Assembly: GCA_963667535.2 (NCBI GenBank)
Contig: CAXXDU010000002.1
Span: 3,348,001-3,412,000 of the forward strand
DNA length: 64,000 nt
Direction: 5' to 3'
From: UBA5614 sp963667535
GTDB lineage: Bacteria; Cloacimonadota; Cloacimonadia; Cloacimonadales; Cloacimonadaceae
Part shown: piece after piece, positions 10,393-19,222 of the stretch
Position numbering within the stretch: the first letter of the stretch is position 1
Layout: the number at the start of each line of letters is the position of its first letter
Program-made: the position numbers and the translations under genes
Notes under the pieces: model-generated
Seen by the model: only the letters and a program-made list of their open reading frames with translations
The model's database searches: none
Told to the model about the DNA's origin: nothing

Positions 10393-10690
10393 ACGAATAC
10401 CCCTATTGCAGAAGGCATATTTGATTTGGATAGATTTATGGACATTCCGATTGTAATAAAAATGGAAATAATCAAAGCAAAAAACATATTAACTTTCACT
10501 CACTCATTCTCCCTTAACTCAGGTAAAATGCCTATCTTGAATGTCATACCAATTAATACTATACTTCAATCTGTAAAGAGTTCAGATACATAATAAAATA
10601 ATCTGAAATCCAGCTTCTCAGCAATATAATATTACTAAATTCTTAATCCTTTAGTGTCAAGCAATTTATCCACTTGGCTTATACTCCAGA
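10393..10690. other. AT-rich intergenic region
   Basis: About 300 bp between two minus-strand genes. I see no coding potential, no strong hairpin and no repeat shared with the other intergenic islands. It probably holds the promoter of the beta-helix/adhesin pair, but no box is convincing. Confidence 0.4.
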
Positions 10691-11356
10691 TTAAAACAGT
10701 ATCGTCGCTTTCAGAATCGGGAAGAAAAGGAACTCAGAATTATCTTTTAACAGTCTGCCACCACCCAGATCCCAGCTTGTTTTGTCACCTTTGAAGCGAA
10801 ATCCGAAGCAGATTATCCCGTTACCTTCCTCATCAATAACCTGTGAAGTACTCAAAATCTCGGTCATAAATGAAACTCTGTTTGACATACCAATAATCCC
10901 GCCAACCATTACAGCATAGTCTTTCTGAATCTCGGTTAAATCCGTAACCCAGGCAGCTGCAGCATGAAGACTTGCTTTAGTATTTCCCAGGCTCACAACA
11001 TTGCCAAACATACCACCTTGTGCTTCGGGATTGTAGCTGACAAACAGAGCAGATTGAAACGGTCCTTCTTTATAATAGTTTTGCTTTACACCCATTGTAA
11101 AGGTTTTTATAAGCTCAGCATGCATCGGAAAGACCATGGCAGCGCTGATATGTGTCCTGCCTGTCAAGGCGTAACTGTACTGGACTATAAACAATTCATA
11201 ATCGGTAAAAGAACTACTGCCTCTGGGCATGGTATATGCTGTAGGCATGAACATCAACGATTGATCCGCAGCTTTAAACTGTTCATCAACTATTTGTGAG
11301 AAAACATTGCCAAGCGCAATGACTAATAAGATTGTGCATAATACTCTGATTCTCAT
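10691..11356 (-). CDS. Secreted or outer-membrane barrel-like protein of unknown function
   Basis: A 221-residue protein with signal peptide MRIRVLCTILLVIALGNVFSQ. The mature part alternates short amphipathic strands with turns (ELFIVQYSYALTGRTHISAAM, SALFVSYNPEAQGG, ICFGFRFKG) and ends in KATILF, that is with a terminal Phe as in outer-membrane beta-barrels. The ribosome site AGAGGAAAA lies just before the ATG at 11356. It stands 98 bp downstream of the propeller protein gene on the same strand. I do not recognise the family. A small porin or barrel scaffold is the best structural guess. Confidence 0.65.
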   Translation of the reverse strand: MRIRVLCTILLVIALGNVFSQIVDEQFKAADQSLMFMPTAYTMPRGSSSFTDYELFIVQYSYALTGRTHISAAMVFPMHAELIKTFTMGVKQNYYKEGPFQSALFVSYNPEAQGGMFGNVVSLGNTKASLHAAAAWVTDLTEIQKDYAVMVGGIIGMSNRVSFMTEILSTSQVIDEEGNGIICFGFRFKGDKTSWDLGGGRLLKDNSEFLFFPILKATILF

Positions 11357-11454
11357 TTTTCCTCTTTTTTAGGAAGAAATCTATTCCGTTTCTCTTTTGT
11401 TATCGTGTTGTTTTGGTAAAAACACATGCACTTTTGCGGCATGCTTTTCCTTTG

Positions 11455-13119
11455 TTATTTCCTGACTATTAACTTTGTAGTATTACTATTGCCGGATTCT
11501 ACTTTTATCAGATAGATGCCGGCTGTTGCCCGGCTGCCATCAATGGTGCAGCCATCCCATTCCATGCTGTTTGTACCTTTTTGTAACATCCTCTGAGGGA
11601 AGCTTTTCACTAGCTGCCCTTTAATGTTATATATAGAAAGAGAAGTAGGTTGAGCCTTTTCCAGATTAAATTCTACCGCTATCCTGCCAAAGGAAGGATT
11701 AGGATAGACATTTATGGACATAGTAACCGGTGCTACTAAATCTGTATTGCTGACTGGTGCTAAGCCACCCTTGGCTATAAATACTGATGAATTCTGGGCA
11801 ATAGGAATAGTAAGATTACCAAAGTCTACCCCCAATAAACCATAAGAGCCTGCTACCACGCAATATCCTGCCTCGGCTCCGGCAACATCAACAATTTGAG
11901 GTGCCCCGTTCCAGACATAGCCACCTGTATAAGTCTGAAGACCCCATTCCCATTCTCCCGTCGGAGACGCTTTGGCAACAAAGGTCTGCCAAGTCATCAT
12001 ATCAGCGGTTAATGTACTGCTCCCAAACACTTGCACACCTACCAGACTTCCGGCTAAATAACTATTATGCCCGCTATCTGCAGATACTACATTATTAGCG
12101 CATTCCAAATCGTTATTCCCTTCATACCATTGACAATCGCCGGCACTGGTAAATTTTGCAATTGTAGGAATGGCATCCAGCCGGGTAGCTGATTCCTGCC
12201 TCGCCGGGAACAAAACAGCATCGCAGGACAGATAACTGCTACCATCTGAGTCTACAAATCCATTCATCAAGCCGTCAGAACCCACTCCTATTTTTTCTGC
12301 CCATACGCAGTTTCCGTCTGGTGAAAATTTTACCGCATAGGCATCCATTTGCGAACTAAACAGTGTGATAGGATTTGTATTGCCGAAAGCGCATTGATAC
12401 ATAAAACTACCCAAAAGATAGAAATTTCCCATCTCGTCTGTACCTATTTTGCCACACATCACATCATTGCCGTTATTATTAGGCTGAATTGCCCACAAAT
12501 TATAAAGCGCAGAATCATATTTGGCAATATAAACACCATTATACGATGTGTTGTTTAGCACATTGGTTCCGATGGTTATTGAGCTCTGATATTGTCCCGT
12601 AACATAAACAGAACCGTCAGGTGCTACAGCAATATCTCCAAAAGTGTCATTGTAGGTTGAACCCAGACCAATAGCCCCCAGCCAGGTTCTATCGGGAGAT
12701 AGTTTGGCATAAAAGATATCAAAACCACCAATAGAGTCTATTTGATATGGATCCAAAGCAAAGGATTGATTATAATAACCGGCAACCCATAAGTTTCCGG
12801 CAGAATCAGCAGTTAAACTGAGAATCTTCTCGGGACCTGTTCCCCCGCATCTGATAGCCCATTGCCAGACCCCAGCGGGGTTAAGTTTGGCAATAAAAGC
12901 GTCCAAACCTCCAGTTGAAATCAATACATCACTACCGATAGTTATTGTACCAGTAAAACTTCCGGCTACATAAATACTGTTATCCGAAGCAGTGTAAATA
13001 CAACTAACTTCAGCACCCCCGCTACCGGTAATGCTTCTTGCCCATTGCCAGGCAGCCTGAGCATGTACCGAAAAACAGATTATAAATAGTATAGATCCGA
13101 GTAATAACTTCTTTCTCAT
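11455..13119 (-). CDS. Secreted SBBP-type beta-propeller protein with FlgD-like sorting domain
   Basis: A 554-residue protein with signal peptide MRKKLLLGSILFIICFSVHAQA. The body is built of repeated blades of the form W.WA...GG.........G..YV.G...G, for example WQWARSITGSGGAEV, SIYVAGSFTGTITIG and DAFIAKLNPAGVWQW, which is the SBBP (beta-propeller) pattern. The last about 85 residues (from VYPNPSFGRIAVEF through SLSIYNIKGQLVKSF to AGIYLIKVESG) form a typical type-A-like C-terminal domain of the T9SS/FlgD-Ig kind, used to cross or attach to the outer membrane in the FCB group. The ribosome site GGAGGAATGA precedes the ATG. Function beyond secretion and surface display is not evident. Confidence 0.82.
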   Translation of the reverse strand: MRKKLLLGSILFIICFSVHAQAAWQWARSITGSGGAEVSCIYTASDNSIYVAGSFTGTITIGSDVLISTGGLDAFIAKLNPAGVWQWAIRCGGTGPEKILSLTADSAGNLWVAGYYNQSFALDPYQIDSIGGFDIFYAKLSPDRTWLGAIGLGSTYNDTFGDIAVAPDGSVYVTGQYQSSITIGTNVLNNTSYNGVYIAKYDSALYNLWAIQPNNNGNDVMCGKIGTDEMGNFYLLGSFMYQCAFGNTNPITLFSSQMDAYAVKFSPDGNCVWAEKIGVGSDGLMNGFVDSDGSSYLSCDAVLFPARQESATRLDAIPTIAKFTSAGDCQWYEGNNDLECANNVVSADSGHNSYLAGSLVGVQVFGSSTLTADMMTWQTFVAKASPTGEWEWGLQTYTGGYVWNGAPQIVDVAGAEAGYCVVAGSYGLLGVDFGNLTIPIAQNSSVFIAKGGLAPVSNTDLVAPVTMSINVYPNPSFGRIAVEFNLEKAQPTSLSIYNIKGQLVKSFPQRMLQKGTNSMEWDGCTIDGSRATAGIYLIKVESGNSNTTKLIVRK

Positions 13120-13702
13120 TCATTCCTCCAAGCGAAAAAAAAGATAAAACAATATAAACATATTTATTAATTTCCTGTCAATAATAAAATGAATAGAAAA
13201 TTGTCTGCTTCTGAATATCTTTAGTTCAGGGTCTACTTCTCCCTGAAATATTTAGCTTAGCAGCTCAGTTCCCGGGCAGTCATTTTGCATTTCCAGCCAG
13301 CGGTTATTCTTTCTTTATTATTTATTCATTATTCATCTTTCTTAAAATGATGTTAGATTGTGCATAATATGCGTGGGTGCTACGCCTTTGCTGCTCCAAT
13401 GATTCCCCTATGTTCATTGGGGAGTCATTGGGGTGTCATGTGGGTGTCATATGGGTGTCTTAAGGACAATCTATGTTCACTGAAAGCAAGATGAATAATG
13501 AATGAAAGGGAAATGAAAGAAGAATAACCGATAATTGAAGGTAGGATTTGTGATATAATATAGGGGATAAATATTTAGACAGGTTTCAATAATCAACATA
13601 ACGATGTGAAATATCATAAAATAATCCTTGACATATAAAAATGTTTTGAAAATATTCAATCAAAATATGGATGACTTATCTTTACCGGAATTCGGAGGAT
13701 AT
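13120..13702. other. Divergent intergenic region with hairpin and GGGTGTCAT repeats
   Basis: About 580 bp between the minus-strand propeller gene and the plus-strand paralog array, so promoters for both should be here. It contains a 13-bp hairpin (13396-13408 with 13419-13431) and three short direct repeats just after it. An upstream in-frame extension of the first paralog from 13628 exists but lacks a ribosome site and a signal peptide at its start, so I treat it as non-coding. Confidence 0.5.
13396..13463. repeat. Hairpin followed by three GGGTGTCAT direct repeats
   Basis: The left arm CCAATGATTCCCC (13396-13408) pairs with GGGGAGTCATTGG (13419-13431) with a single G-T wobble and a 10-nt loop. 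It is followed by three copies of GGGTGTCAT/GGGTGTCT spaced 11 bp apart. The layout (stem then short direct repeats) resembles the hairpin elements at 35.2 and 49.1 kb, although the sequence is different. Confidence 0.6.
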
Positions 13703-14785
13703 ATGAGCATTAAAGATTTGGATGCACGTAGTATGAAAGTCCCGATATTTGCCTTTTGTTTACTTCTAATCACTTCAGTATTATGTGCCAATCCGACATC
13801 CCCGATTGTTGTATCAGAAATCTGGTTTGCTGAGAACGGGCATTGTATGATAGAGATTTGTCCGCAAGCATTGTTTGATTATATAACGGGTTTTGTTTTT
13901 AAGAATGGAGACATTCAGGTGGTATTACCGGAGAGCTTTGTTTTTCCCTCACAAGGTGAAGTGGCTATCATTGATGTAAACGAGATAATGCCTGATTTGA
14001 ATTTTAATCCTACCGGAGACACACTTGAAGTCCTGGGACAAGTCACAGAAGAGAATTTTTTTACGATAGATATCGTAAAATGGGGGACTGATTTTATAAA
14101 TTATCTGAGTCCGCTTCAGCCCGGACAATCCATTGTGCATTACATTGCTTATGACCCGGGGGGAGCAATGACCGGCTGGTGTAAAGATGCGCCACCCACA
14201 CCCGGCACTTCTCCCAATGCAGCTGTTGCCAGAGATACAATTAAAATCATTATCACTGACCAGTTTGGAAATCCTGTACCTGAAATACCGATATTCTATT
14301 CCGATGACTATTTTGCACCCAAAGGACACACTGACGCCAGTGGCACATATACTGAAGTTCGCTTTGCAGACAGGTTCCATTGCGTAGTAAGATACCCGCA
14401 CACATATGTTCTCATCCAAAACCAAACTTATTGGCTGGAACCAAATCAAAACTTAACCATCCCAATCCAAATCAATGTAACAGCAAATGAAGATAATACA
14501 GCACCTTTTTTACCCAAAGCAGGTTTGAAGGCATATCCATCTCCCTTTAACTCGATATGCAACGAGACTATCTCTTTCCAATATGATGGTAGTACCAAAC
14601 TTCATGGACAAAGTATAATCAAATTATATGATACCAAAGGACGCTATGTCTGCCAGATACCGATGTCTGTCACGGGATTAACCTCCTGGAAGCCTGATAG
14701 CAACATAGGCTCCGGTATCTACTTTGCCAGACTGATAAATGGGAATCGGGTACTAGACACTAAATCAATTACCTTGATTAAATGA
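13703..14785 (+). CDS. Secreted lamin-tail-like protein with FlgD-like C-terminus, array member 1
   Basis: First of six tandem paralogs. I start it at 13703, where GGAGGATAT precedes the ATG. A longer frame from 13628 has no ribosome site. A signal peptide (KVPIFAFCLLLITSVLCA) is followed by a domain of about 150 residues with SEIWFAENGHCMIEI, VKWG, PGQSIV and PPTPGTSP. The spacing of Trp, Gly-Gln-Ser and the final TPG fits lamin-tail (LTD-like) domains. Next comes an Ig-like/carboxypeptidase-regulatory-like domain (IIITDQFGNPVPEIPIFYS) and a FlgD-like domain ending GSGIYFARLINGNRVLDT. Known FlgD-like C-termini direct secretion across the outer membrane in the FCB group. Export to the surface is inferred and the ligand is unknown. 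Confidence 0.75.
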   Translation: MSIKDLDARSMKVPIFAFCLLLITSVLCANPTSPIVVSEIWFAENGHCMIEICPQALFDYITGFVFKNGDIQVVLPESFVFPSQGEVAIIDVNEIMPDLNFNPTGDTLEVLGQVTEENFFTIDIVKWGTDFINYLSPLQPGQSIVHYIAYDPGGAMTGWCKDAPPTPGTSPNAAVARDTIKIIITDQFGNPVPEIPIFYSDDYFAPKGHTDASGTYTEVRFADRFHCVVRYPHTYVLIQNQTYWLEPNQNLTIPIQINVTANEDNTAPFLPKAGLKAYPSPFNSICNETISFQYDGSTKLHGQSIIKLYDTKGRYVCQIPMSVTGLTSWKPDSNIGSGIYFARLINGNRVLDTKSITLIK

Positions 14786-14810
14786 GGATGCTTTCTCAAA
14801 GGAGGAAACC

Positions 14811-15842
14811 ATGAAAATTAGTTTTCTTGCTTTATGTCTGCTTCTGATTACAACAGTATTATGTGCAAATCCGTCCGCAGGTCCGGTAAGCATAGTTTCA
14901 GAGTTATGGTTTAACGAAGCCGGTCATACGATGGTTGAGTTTGCTCTGTTTAATAGTCCCCCTATACGCTTACAAGCTTTTTCACTCAGGCACGGTGATT
15001 TTCAGCAGAATATCCCCCTCAATACAATAATGACGGAAAGCAGTCCTCCAATTGTGGTAGACATTACAGAACTTTTCCCGGAATTGGTTCTAAATCCTGA
15101 AGCAGATTCGTTATGGATATATAAGTATAGTAATGTCCACAACAAGTTGAAATGGGGAAATAGCTTTTCCTGCTATATAAATTCTATTGAGCCGGGACAA
15201 TCTATAGCATATAACTACGCAGATTATGAATTAACGCTTTGCAAGGAAGAACCTCCGACTCCGGGGAGTAACGCTTATCAGGTAAATGCCCGAACTGTTG
15301 TTACTGTAGTTGTGACAGATCAGAATAATAATCCTGTTCCCGGTGTTCCTATAATGAATAATAGTACGGGACTATATAGCAATTTTACTGACTCAAATGG
15401 AATTTTCATGGACATAGTTCCGGCAAAATGCTACAATTTGAATGTGATTCATCCATTGACAGAAGAGACTATCTATCAAAATCAATTTTGGCTCGATACC
15501 AATGCAGAGCTTATAATCCCCATCCGGATTAATTACACAGCCAATGAAGATAATACAGCACCTGTTTTACCAAAAAAAGGACTGTTAGCATTCCCTACAC
15601 CCTTTAATTTCATAAGCAACGAGACTATCTCTTTCCAATATGATGGTAGTTCCAAACCTCATGGACAAAGTATAATCAAATTATATGATACCAAAGGACG
15701 CTATGTATGCCAGATACCGATATCCGCCAAAGGCATTGCAAGCTGGAAACCAGATCGTAACATAGGCTCCGGTATTTACTTCGCCAGATTGATTAGTGGA
15801 AATCGGATACTGGACACAGCAACGATAACTATCATAAAATAA
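14811..15842 (+). CDS. Secreted lamin-tail-like protein with FlgD-like C-terminus, array member 2
   Basis: A 343-residue paralog with signal peptide MKISFLALCLLLITTVLCA and a strong ribosome site (AAAGGAGGAAACC). It keeps SELWFNEAGHTMVEF, LKWGNSF, EPGQSIAY and EPPTPGSN in the lamin-tail-like part, then VVVTDQNNNPVPGVPI in the Ig-like part. A stretch of 105 bp in the C-terminal domain (15618-15722) differs from member 1 (14560-14664) at only three bases, although their first halves are strongly diverged. This points to gene conversion or recent segmental copying of the sorting domain. It starts 25 bp after member 1 and is probably in the same transcript. Confidence 0.75.
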   Translation: MKISFLALCLLLITTVLCANPSAGPVSIVSELWFNEAGHTMVEFALFNSPPIRLQAFSLRHGDFQQNIPLNTIMTESSPPIVVDITELFPELVLNPEADSLWIYKYSNVHNKLKWGNSFSCYINSIEPGQSIAYNYADYELTLCKEEPPTPGSNAYQVNARTVVTVVVTDQNNNPVPGVPIMNNSTGLYSNFTDSNGIFMDIVPAKCYNLNVIHPLTEETIYQNQFWLDTNAELIIPIRINYTANEDNTAPVLPKKGLLAFPTPFNFISNETISFQYDGSSKPHGQSIIKLYDTKGRYVCQIPISAKGIASWKPDRNIGSGIYFARLISGNRILDTATITIIK

Positions 15843-15863
15843 ATCAATGAAAAGGGGTTATAT

Positions 15864-16919
15864 ATGAAAGTCAGTCTGGTAATATTCAATCTCTTATTAT
15901 TATTTTCAGCGTTATTAGCTAATCCATGGTCTACCGCAGTCCTATCTGAAGTATGGTTTGCAGATAACGGGCATTTATTTGTGGAGCTATACACTCCTCC
16001 AGTTTACATTACTAATTATAATCAGGTTCAGATTGCTCACGGAGATACAATTGCTTGTGTTACTGACAGTGTGGAAATCAATTTTAATAATAATATCCCC
16101 TATGTCGTTGATGTATCAGAGCTGGAACCGGGATTGATCTTTGACCCTGCCGGAGACACTTTGCGTATCAGGATGCCCATGGGTACTGAATATTACGAAA
16201 TGGATGGAGTTAGCTGGGGTTATGGTCAATATGAGATTCGTCCACCCTTGCCGGGACAATCTTTGGTAAAGGCTCATCCTGATTATTTTACTGCAATGGA
16301 TATAGGCTGGTTTAAAGATGAACCGCCCACACCGGGTCTGTATCCCTATAATACTGTTGCCAGGGATACTATCGTCATACTTGTTACGAATACTGATGGG
16401 ATACCTCTTCAGCATTTCCCGTTGTATCTCTCAGATGTTTACTATATCTGCGGATATACAAATTCCTCCGGAATCTTTGTCGATACTCTGAAAGCCGGAA
16501 GATTACCTGTAAGGCTGAAACACCCTGATAACAATACAGTCCTGTATAATCAATGTTTCTGGCTGGAGCCGAATGAGACTACCTTTATCCCGATTGAGAT
16601 TGATTACCAACCCACATTAAATAATGACGAGAACGTGCCACCAATAACTGAAAAAGGTCTAAGAGCATATCCGACACCTTGTAATCTGAAAACCGCAAAA
16701 TATTTAACCTTTGCATTTGATGGTAACACCAAGCTTAACATTAATAGTCACCTGAAGATTTACGATACTAAAGGACGTTATATCTGCCGGATACCGATGT
16801 CTGCCAAAGGAACGGCATGCTGGAAACCCAGCCGGGATATTAGCTCCGGTATCTATTTTGCCAGATTGATAAATGGAAACAGAATATTAGATACTATACC
16901 TTTAACTATAGTCAAATGA
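15864..16919 (+). CDS. Secreted lamin-tail-like protein with FlgD-like C-terminus, array member 3
   Basis: A 351-residue paralog with signal peptide MKVSLVIFNLLLLFSALLA and ribosome site AAGGGG. The lamin-tail-like part reads LSEVWFADNGHLFVEL, then VSWGYGQY, LPGQSLVK and EPPTPGLY. The middle Ig-like domain has ILVTNTDGIPLQHFPLYLS. Its C-terminal domain (YDTKGRYICRIPMSAKGTACWKP, split by a variable loop) is clearly homologous but more diverged than that shared by members 1 and 2. It ends four bases into the next open frame. Confidence 0.74.
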   Translation: MKVSLVIFNLLLLFSALLANPWSTAVLSEVWFADNGHLFVELYTPPVYITNYNQVQIAHGDTIACVTDSVEINFNNNIPYVVDVSELEPGLIFDPAGDTLRIRMPMGTEYYEMDGVSWGYGQYEIRPPLPGQSLVKAHPDYFTAMDIGWFKDEPPTPGLYPYNTVARDTIVILVTNTDGIPLQHFPLYLSDVYYICGYTNSSGIFVDTLKAGRLPVRLKHPDNNTVLYNQCFWLEPNETTFIPIEIDYQPTLNNDENVPPITEKGLRAYPTPCNLKTAKYLTFAFDGNTKLNINSHLKIYDTKGRYICRIPMSAKGTACWKPSRDISSGIYFARLINGNRILDTIPLTIVK

Positions 16920-16930
16920 CAGAGGAAGCT

Positions 16931-17986
16931 ATGAAATCATCCTTTATCTTACTATTCTTACTAATGTCAGCAGTTGCCCTGCTTGCTAATCCCGTGCCAT
17001 ATAATGTATTATCGGAAATGAGCTTTGCTGATAACGGTGACCTTATACTGGGATTGAGTTCGAATGCCCCTTATAATTACCTGCAATTACAAAATATTTA
17101 TATAGGACATAATGGGTCTAGTCAGCAGTTACCACTTACGGGGTATTTATCATATTTAGGCGAAACACATTTCAATGTTAGAACATTAATGCCGGATATG
17201 GTCTTTAATCCGTTACAGGATTCTCTGGAAATCAAATATGATTTTGGGGATGGAAATCCTGCAACTATGACATTTGTTAAATGGGGCAATGATTTTACTT
17301 GTGATATTAATCCACTCAGTAGTGTACAATCATATGTTTTCTGTTATAAGAATTTTAATTATACCCCTTTTAAAGAAAATCCTCCAACTCCGGGTACAAG
17401 TCCATATCATGTATTATCCAGAGATACCCTAAAAGTATTTATTACAGACCAAAATGGCAATCCGGTACCGAATGCCAGAGTATTTAGCTCACTTTCACAT
17501 GATCTTTGGCTGGGTTTTAATTATTCGTTGTCTGATAATAATGGAGCTTTTATTGATACTGTTTATGCAGGAAAATGCGAAATTAAAGTGTGGAATCCTC
17601 AGACTGATGATTTGATCTATGACCAATATTATTTCCTGGAACCGAACGTATCTACAACCATGCAGGTTCAAATAAATATGACAGGTAATAGCGATCACAT
17701 CATACCACCTGTTACTCGAGAAAGACTGAAAGTATTTCCATCACCATATAATGTTAATCACTCAGATGCAGTTTTATTTGCTTATGATGGTAAAATCAAA
17801 CCGGGAAAAGGTAACTATATTAAGATTTACGATGCCAAAGGACGCTATGTCTCATCTGTACCTATATCTGCCAAAGGAACTGCAAGCTGGAAACCTGATA
17901 ATAGAATAGTTTCGGGAATATATTTTGCACGATTAATAAGTGAGAACAGAATATTGGATACAACTACCATATCTATTTTAAAGTGA
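16931..17986 (+). CDS. Secreted lamin-tail-like protein with FlgD-like C-terminus, array member 4
   Basis: The frame opens at 16916, overlapping the previous stop, but the second ATG at 16931 has AGAGGAAGCT in front and begins directly with the signal peptide MKSSFILLFLLMSAVALLA, so I use it. The protein is about 351 residues. The lamin-tail-like N-terminal part is the most divergent of the array (LSEMSFADNGDLILGL, with Val-Gln-Ser in place of Gly-Gln-Ser) yet keeps VKWGNDF and NPPTPGTSP. The Ig-like part contains VFITDQNGNPVPNARVFS and the C-terminus IKIYDAKGRYVSSVPISAKG. Confidence 0.73.
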   Translation: MKSSFILLFLLMSAVALLANPVPYNVLSEMSFADNGDLILGLSSNAPYNYLQLQNIYIGHNGSSQQLPLTGYLSYLGETHFNVRTLMPDMVFNPLQDSLEIKYDFGDGNPATMTFVKWGNDFTCDINPLSSVQSYVFCYKNFNYTPFKENPPTPGTSPYHVLSRDTLKVFITDQNGNPVPNARVFSSLSHDLWLGFNYSLSDNNGAFIDTVYAGKCEIKVWNPQTDDLIYDQYYFLEPNVSTTMQVQINMTGNSDHIIPPVTRERLKVFPSPYNVNHSDAVLFAYDGKIKPGKGNYIKIYDAKGRYVSSVPISAKGTASWKPDNRIVSGIYFARLISENRILDTTTISILK

Positions 17987-18018
17987 ATTTGAGCTTATAA
18001 ATAGGGGGGAGAGGTAAA

Positions 18019-19125
18019 ATGAAAGCTATAATACTACTGATCTTTATCCTGTCTGTGGGAACTGTTGCATACTGCAATCCTTCCGAGATGGTGGTAAATT
18101 TTGTATCGGAAGTCTGGTTTGCTGATAACGGTCATCTGATGGTTGAATTCGACCCTATGAATATAGGTAATATTAACCTTAATGATGTGACTTTTATCCA
18201 TGGAGATTTTCAGGAAACATTTCCTGACAGTATTGAATTATCATATGATAGCACGCCTCTCGTGATAGACATATCCGAGCGAATGCCTAATATGGTGTTT
18301 AGCCCTGTGGAGGATTCGTTAAAAATATTATTTAGTCCATGTGGTGACTACCCTTTCGATGAATACCTGAAATGGGGCAATAGCTTTACCGCAGATATCA
18401 ATCCACCTTTGCCGGGACAGTCCATGGCCAGATATATAAAGCTGGAGGAAAATCTCTGGAGTCCACATTATTTGTTCTTCGGGAGTAGTTTTCTGGTTAT
18501 GCGTTGGGTTAAAGAGGCACAACCGACTCCGGGCATAAATAGCTACGAACAGGTATCCCGGGCGGTTATCAAGGTCACTATTACAGACCAGAACGACAGA
18601 CCAGTTAAGTATGCTCCGATTTACAATTATAAAGGCGGTATGTATAATATTTTTGCAGATAAAGACGGAGTATATACAGATACCTTATTAACCGGTAAGT
18701 TTCATCTTAAAATCAAGTCTCCGGAAAATAATGAAGTTCTCTTTGACCAATATTATTGGCTGGAGCCAGGTCAGACAATGGAAATACCTGTTAATGTAAA
18801 TACCGGTTCCGGTACACAACACTACAAGGCACCTAATTCTTTGTTAGCATTCCCCACACCGTTTGATATGAAGCACACCCAGGCAAAATCATTGTGCTTC
18901 AGATATGTGGGTCTGGAAAAAATGAATAGCAGCAGCCATATTAAGGTTTATGATATTAAGGGACGCTTTGTCTGCAAGGTTCCCATCTCTCAATATGGGT
19001 TTTCACAATGGTCAATTGACCGGCAACTCAGAGCAGGTATTTATTTTGCCAGGTTGATTAATAAAAACAGAGTAATAAACACAACGACATTTACAATAAT
19101 AAATAGTTTGGAACCCAGACAGTAA
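18019..19125 (+). CDS. Secreted lamin-tail-like protein with FlgD-like C-terminus, array member 5 (altered 3' end)
   Basis: A 368-residue paralog with ribosome site GGGGGGAGAGG and signal peptide MKAIILLIFILSVGTVAYC. It has SEVWFADNGHLMVEF, LKWGNSF, LPGQSMAR and QPTPGINS, plus an insertion of about 20 residues before PTPG that member 6 also has. The C-terminus runs IKVYDIKGRFVCKVPISQYG to TFTIINS and then five residues (LEPRQ) that are not part of the family. These five codons read out of frame into a leftover C-terminal piece of another copy (19109-19207), so the stop here was probably created by recombination between copies. Confidence 0.74.
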   Translation: MKAIILLIFILSVGTVAYCNPSEMVVNFVSEVWFADNGHLMVEFDPMNIGNINLNDVTFIHGDFQETFPDSIELSYDSTPLVIDISERMPNMVFSPVEDSLKILFSPCGDYPFDEYLKWGNSFTADINPPLPGQSMARYIKLEENLWSPHYLFFGSSFLVMRWVKEAQPTPGINSYEQVSRAVIKVTITDQNDRPVKYAPIYNYKGGMYNIFADKDGVYTDTLLTGKFHLKIKSPENNEVLFDQYYWLEPGQTMEIPVNVNTGSGTQHYKAPNSLLAFPTPFDMKHTQAKSLCFRYVGLEKMNSSSHIKVYDIKGRFVCKVPISQYGFSQWSIDRQLRAGIYFARLINKNRVINTTTFTIINSLEPRQ

Positions 19126-19207
19126 TATAAGCTCCGGCATCTACTTTGCCGGACTAATGAGTTGAAACCGGATAATTGATACCGTAGCTATTACAATTAT
19201 TATGTAA
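19109..19207 (+). pseudogene. Decayed C-terminal remnant of a further array paralog
   Basis: Read in the frame starting TGG at 19109, this stretch gives WNPDSNISSGIYFAGLMS, a stop, NRIIDTVAITIIM and a stop. It matches the last about 33 residues of the array proteins (WKPDSNIGSGIYFARLINGN and RVLDTKSITLIK in member 1). It overlaps the last codons of member 5 in another frame and has no start or upstream body, so it is the tail of a lost copy. One in-frame stop (19163-19165) and an Arg-to-Gly change in the ARL motif show decay. Confidence 0.8.
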
Positions 19208-19222
19208 AGAGGATAGAACACT

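Noticed and set aside
13949..14449. Minus-strand open frame of 166 codons inside array member 1
   Set aside because: The plus strand has signal peptide, paralogs and a sorting domain. The antisense frame has none and is not kept in the other paralogs.
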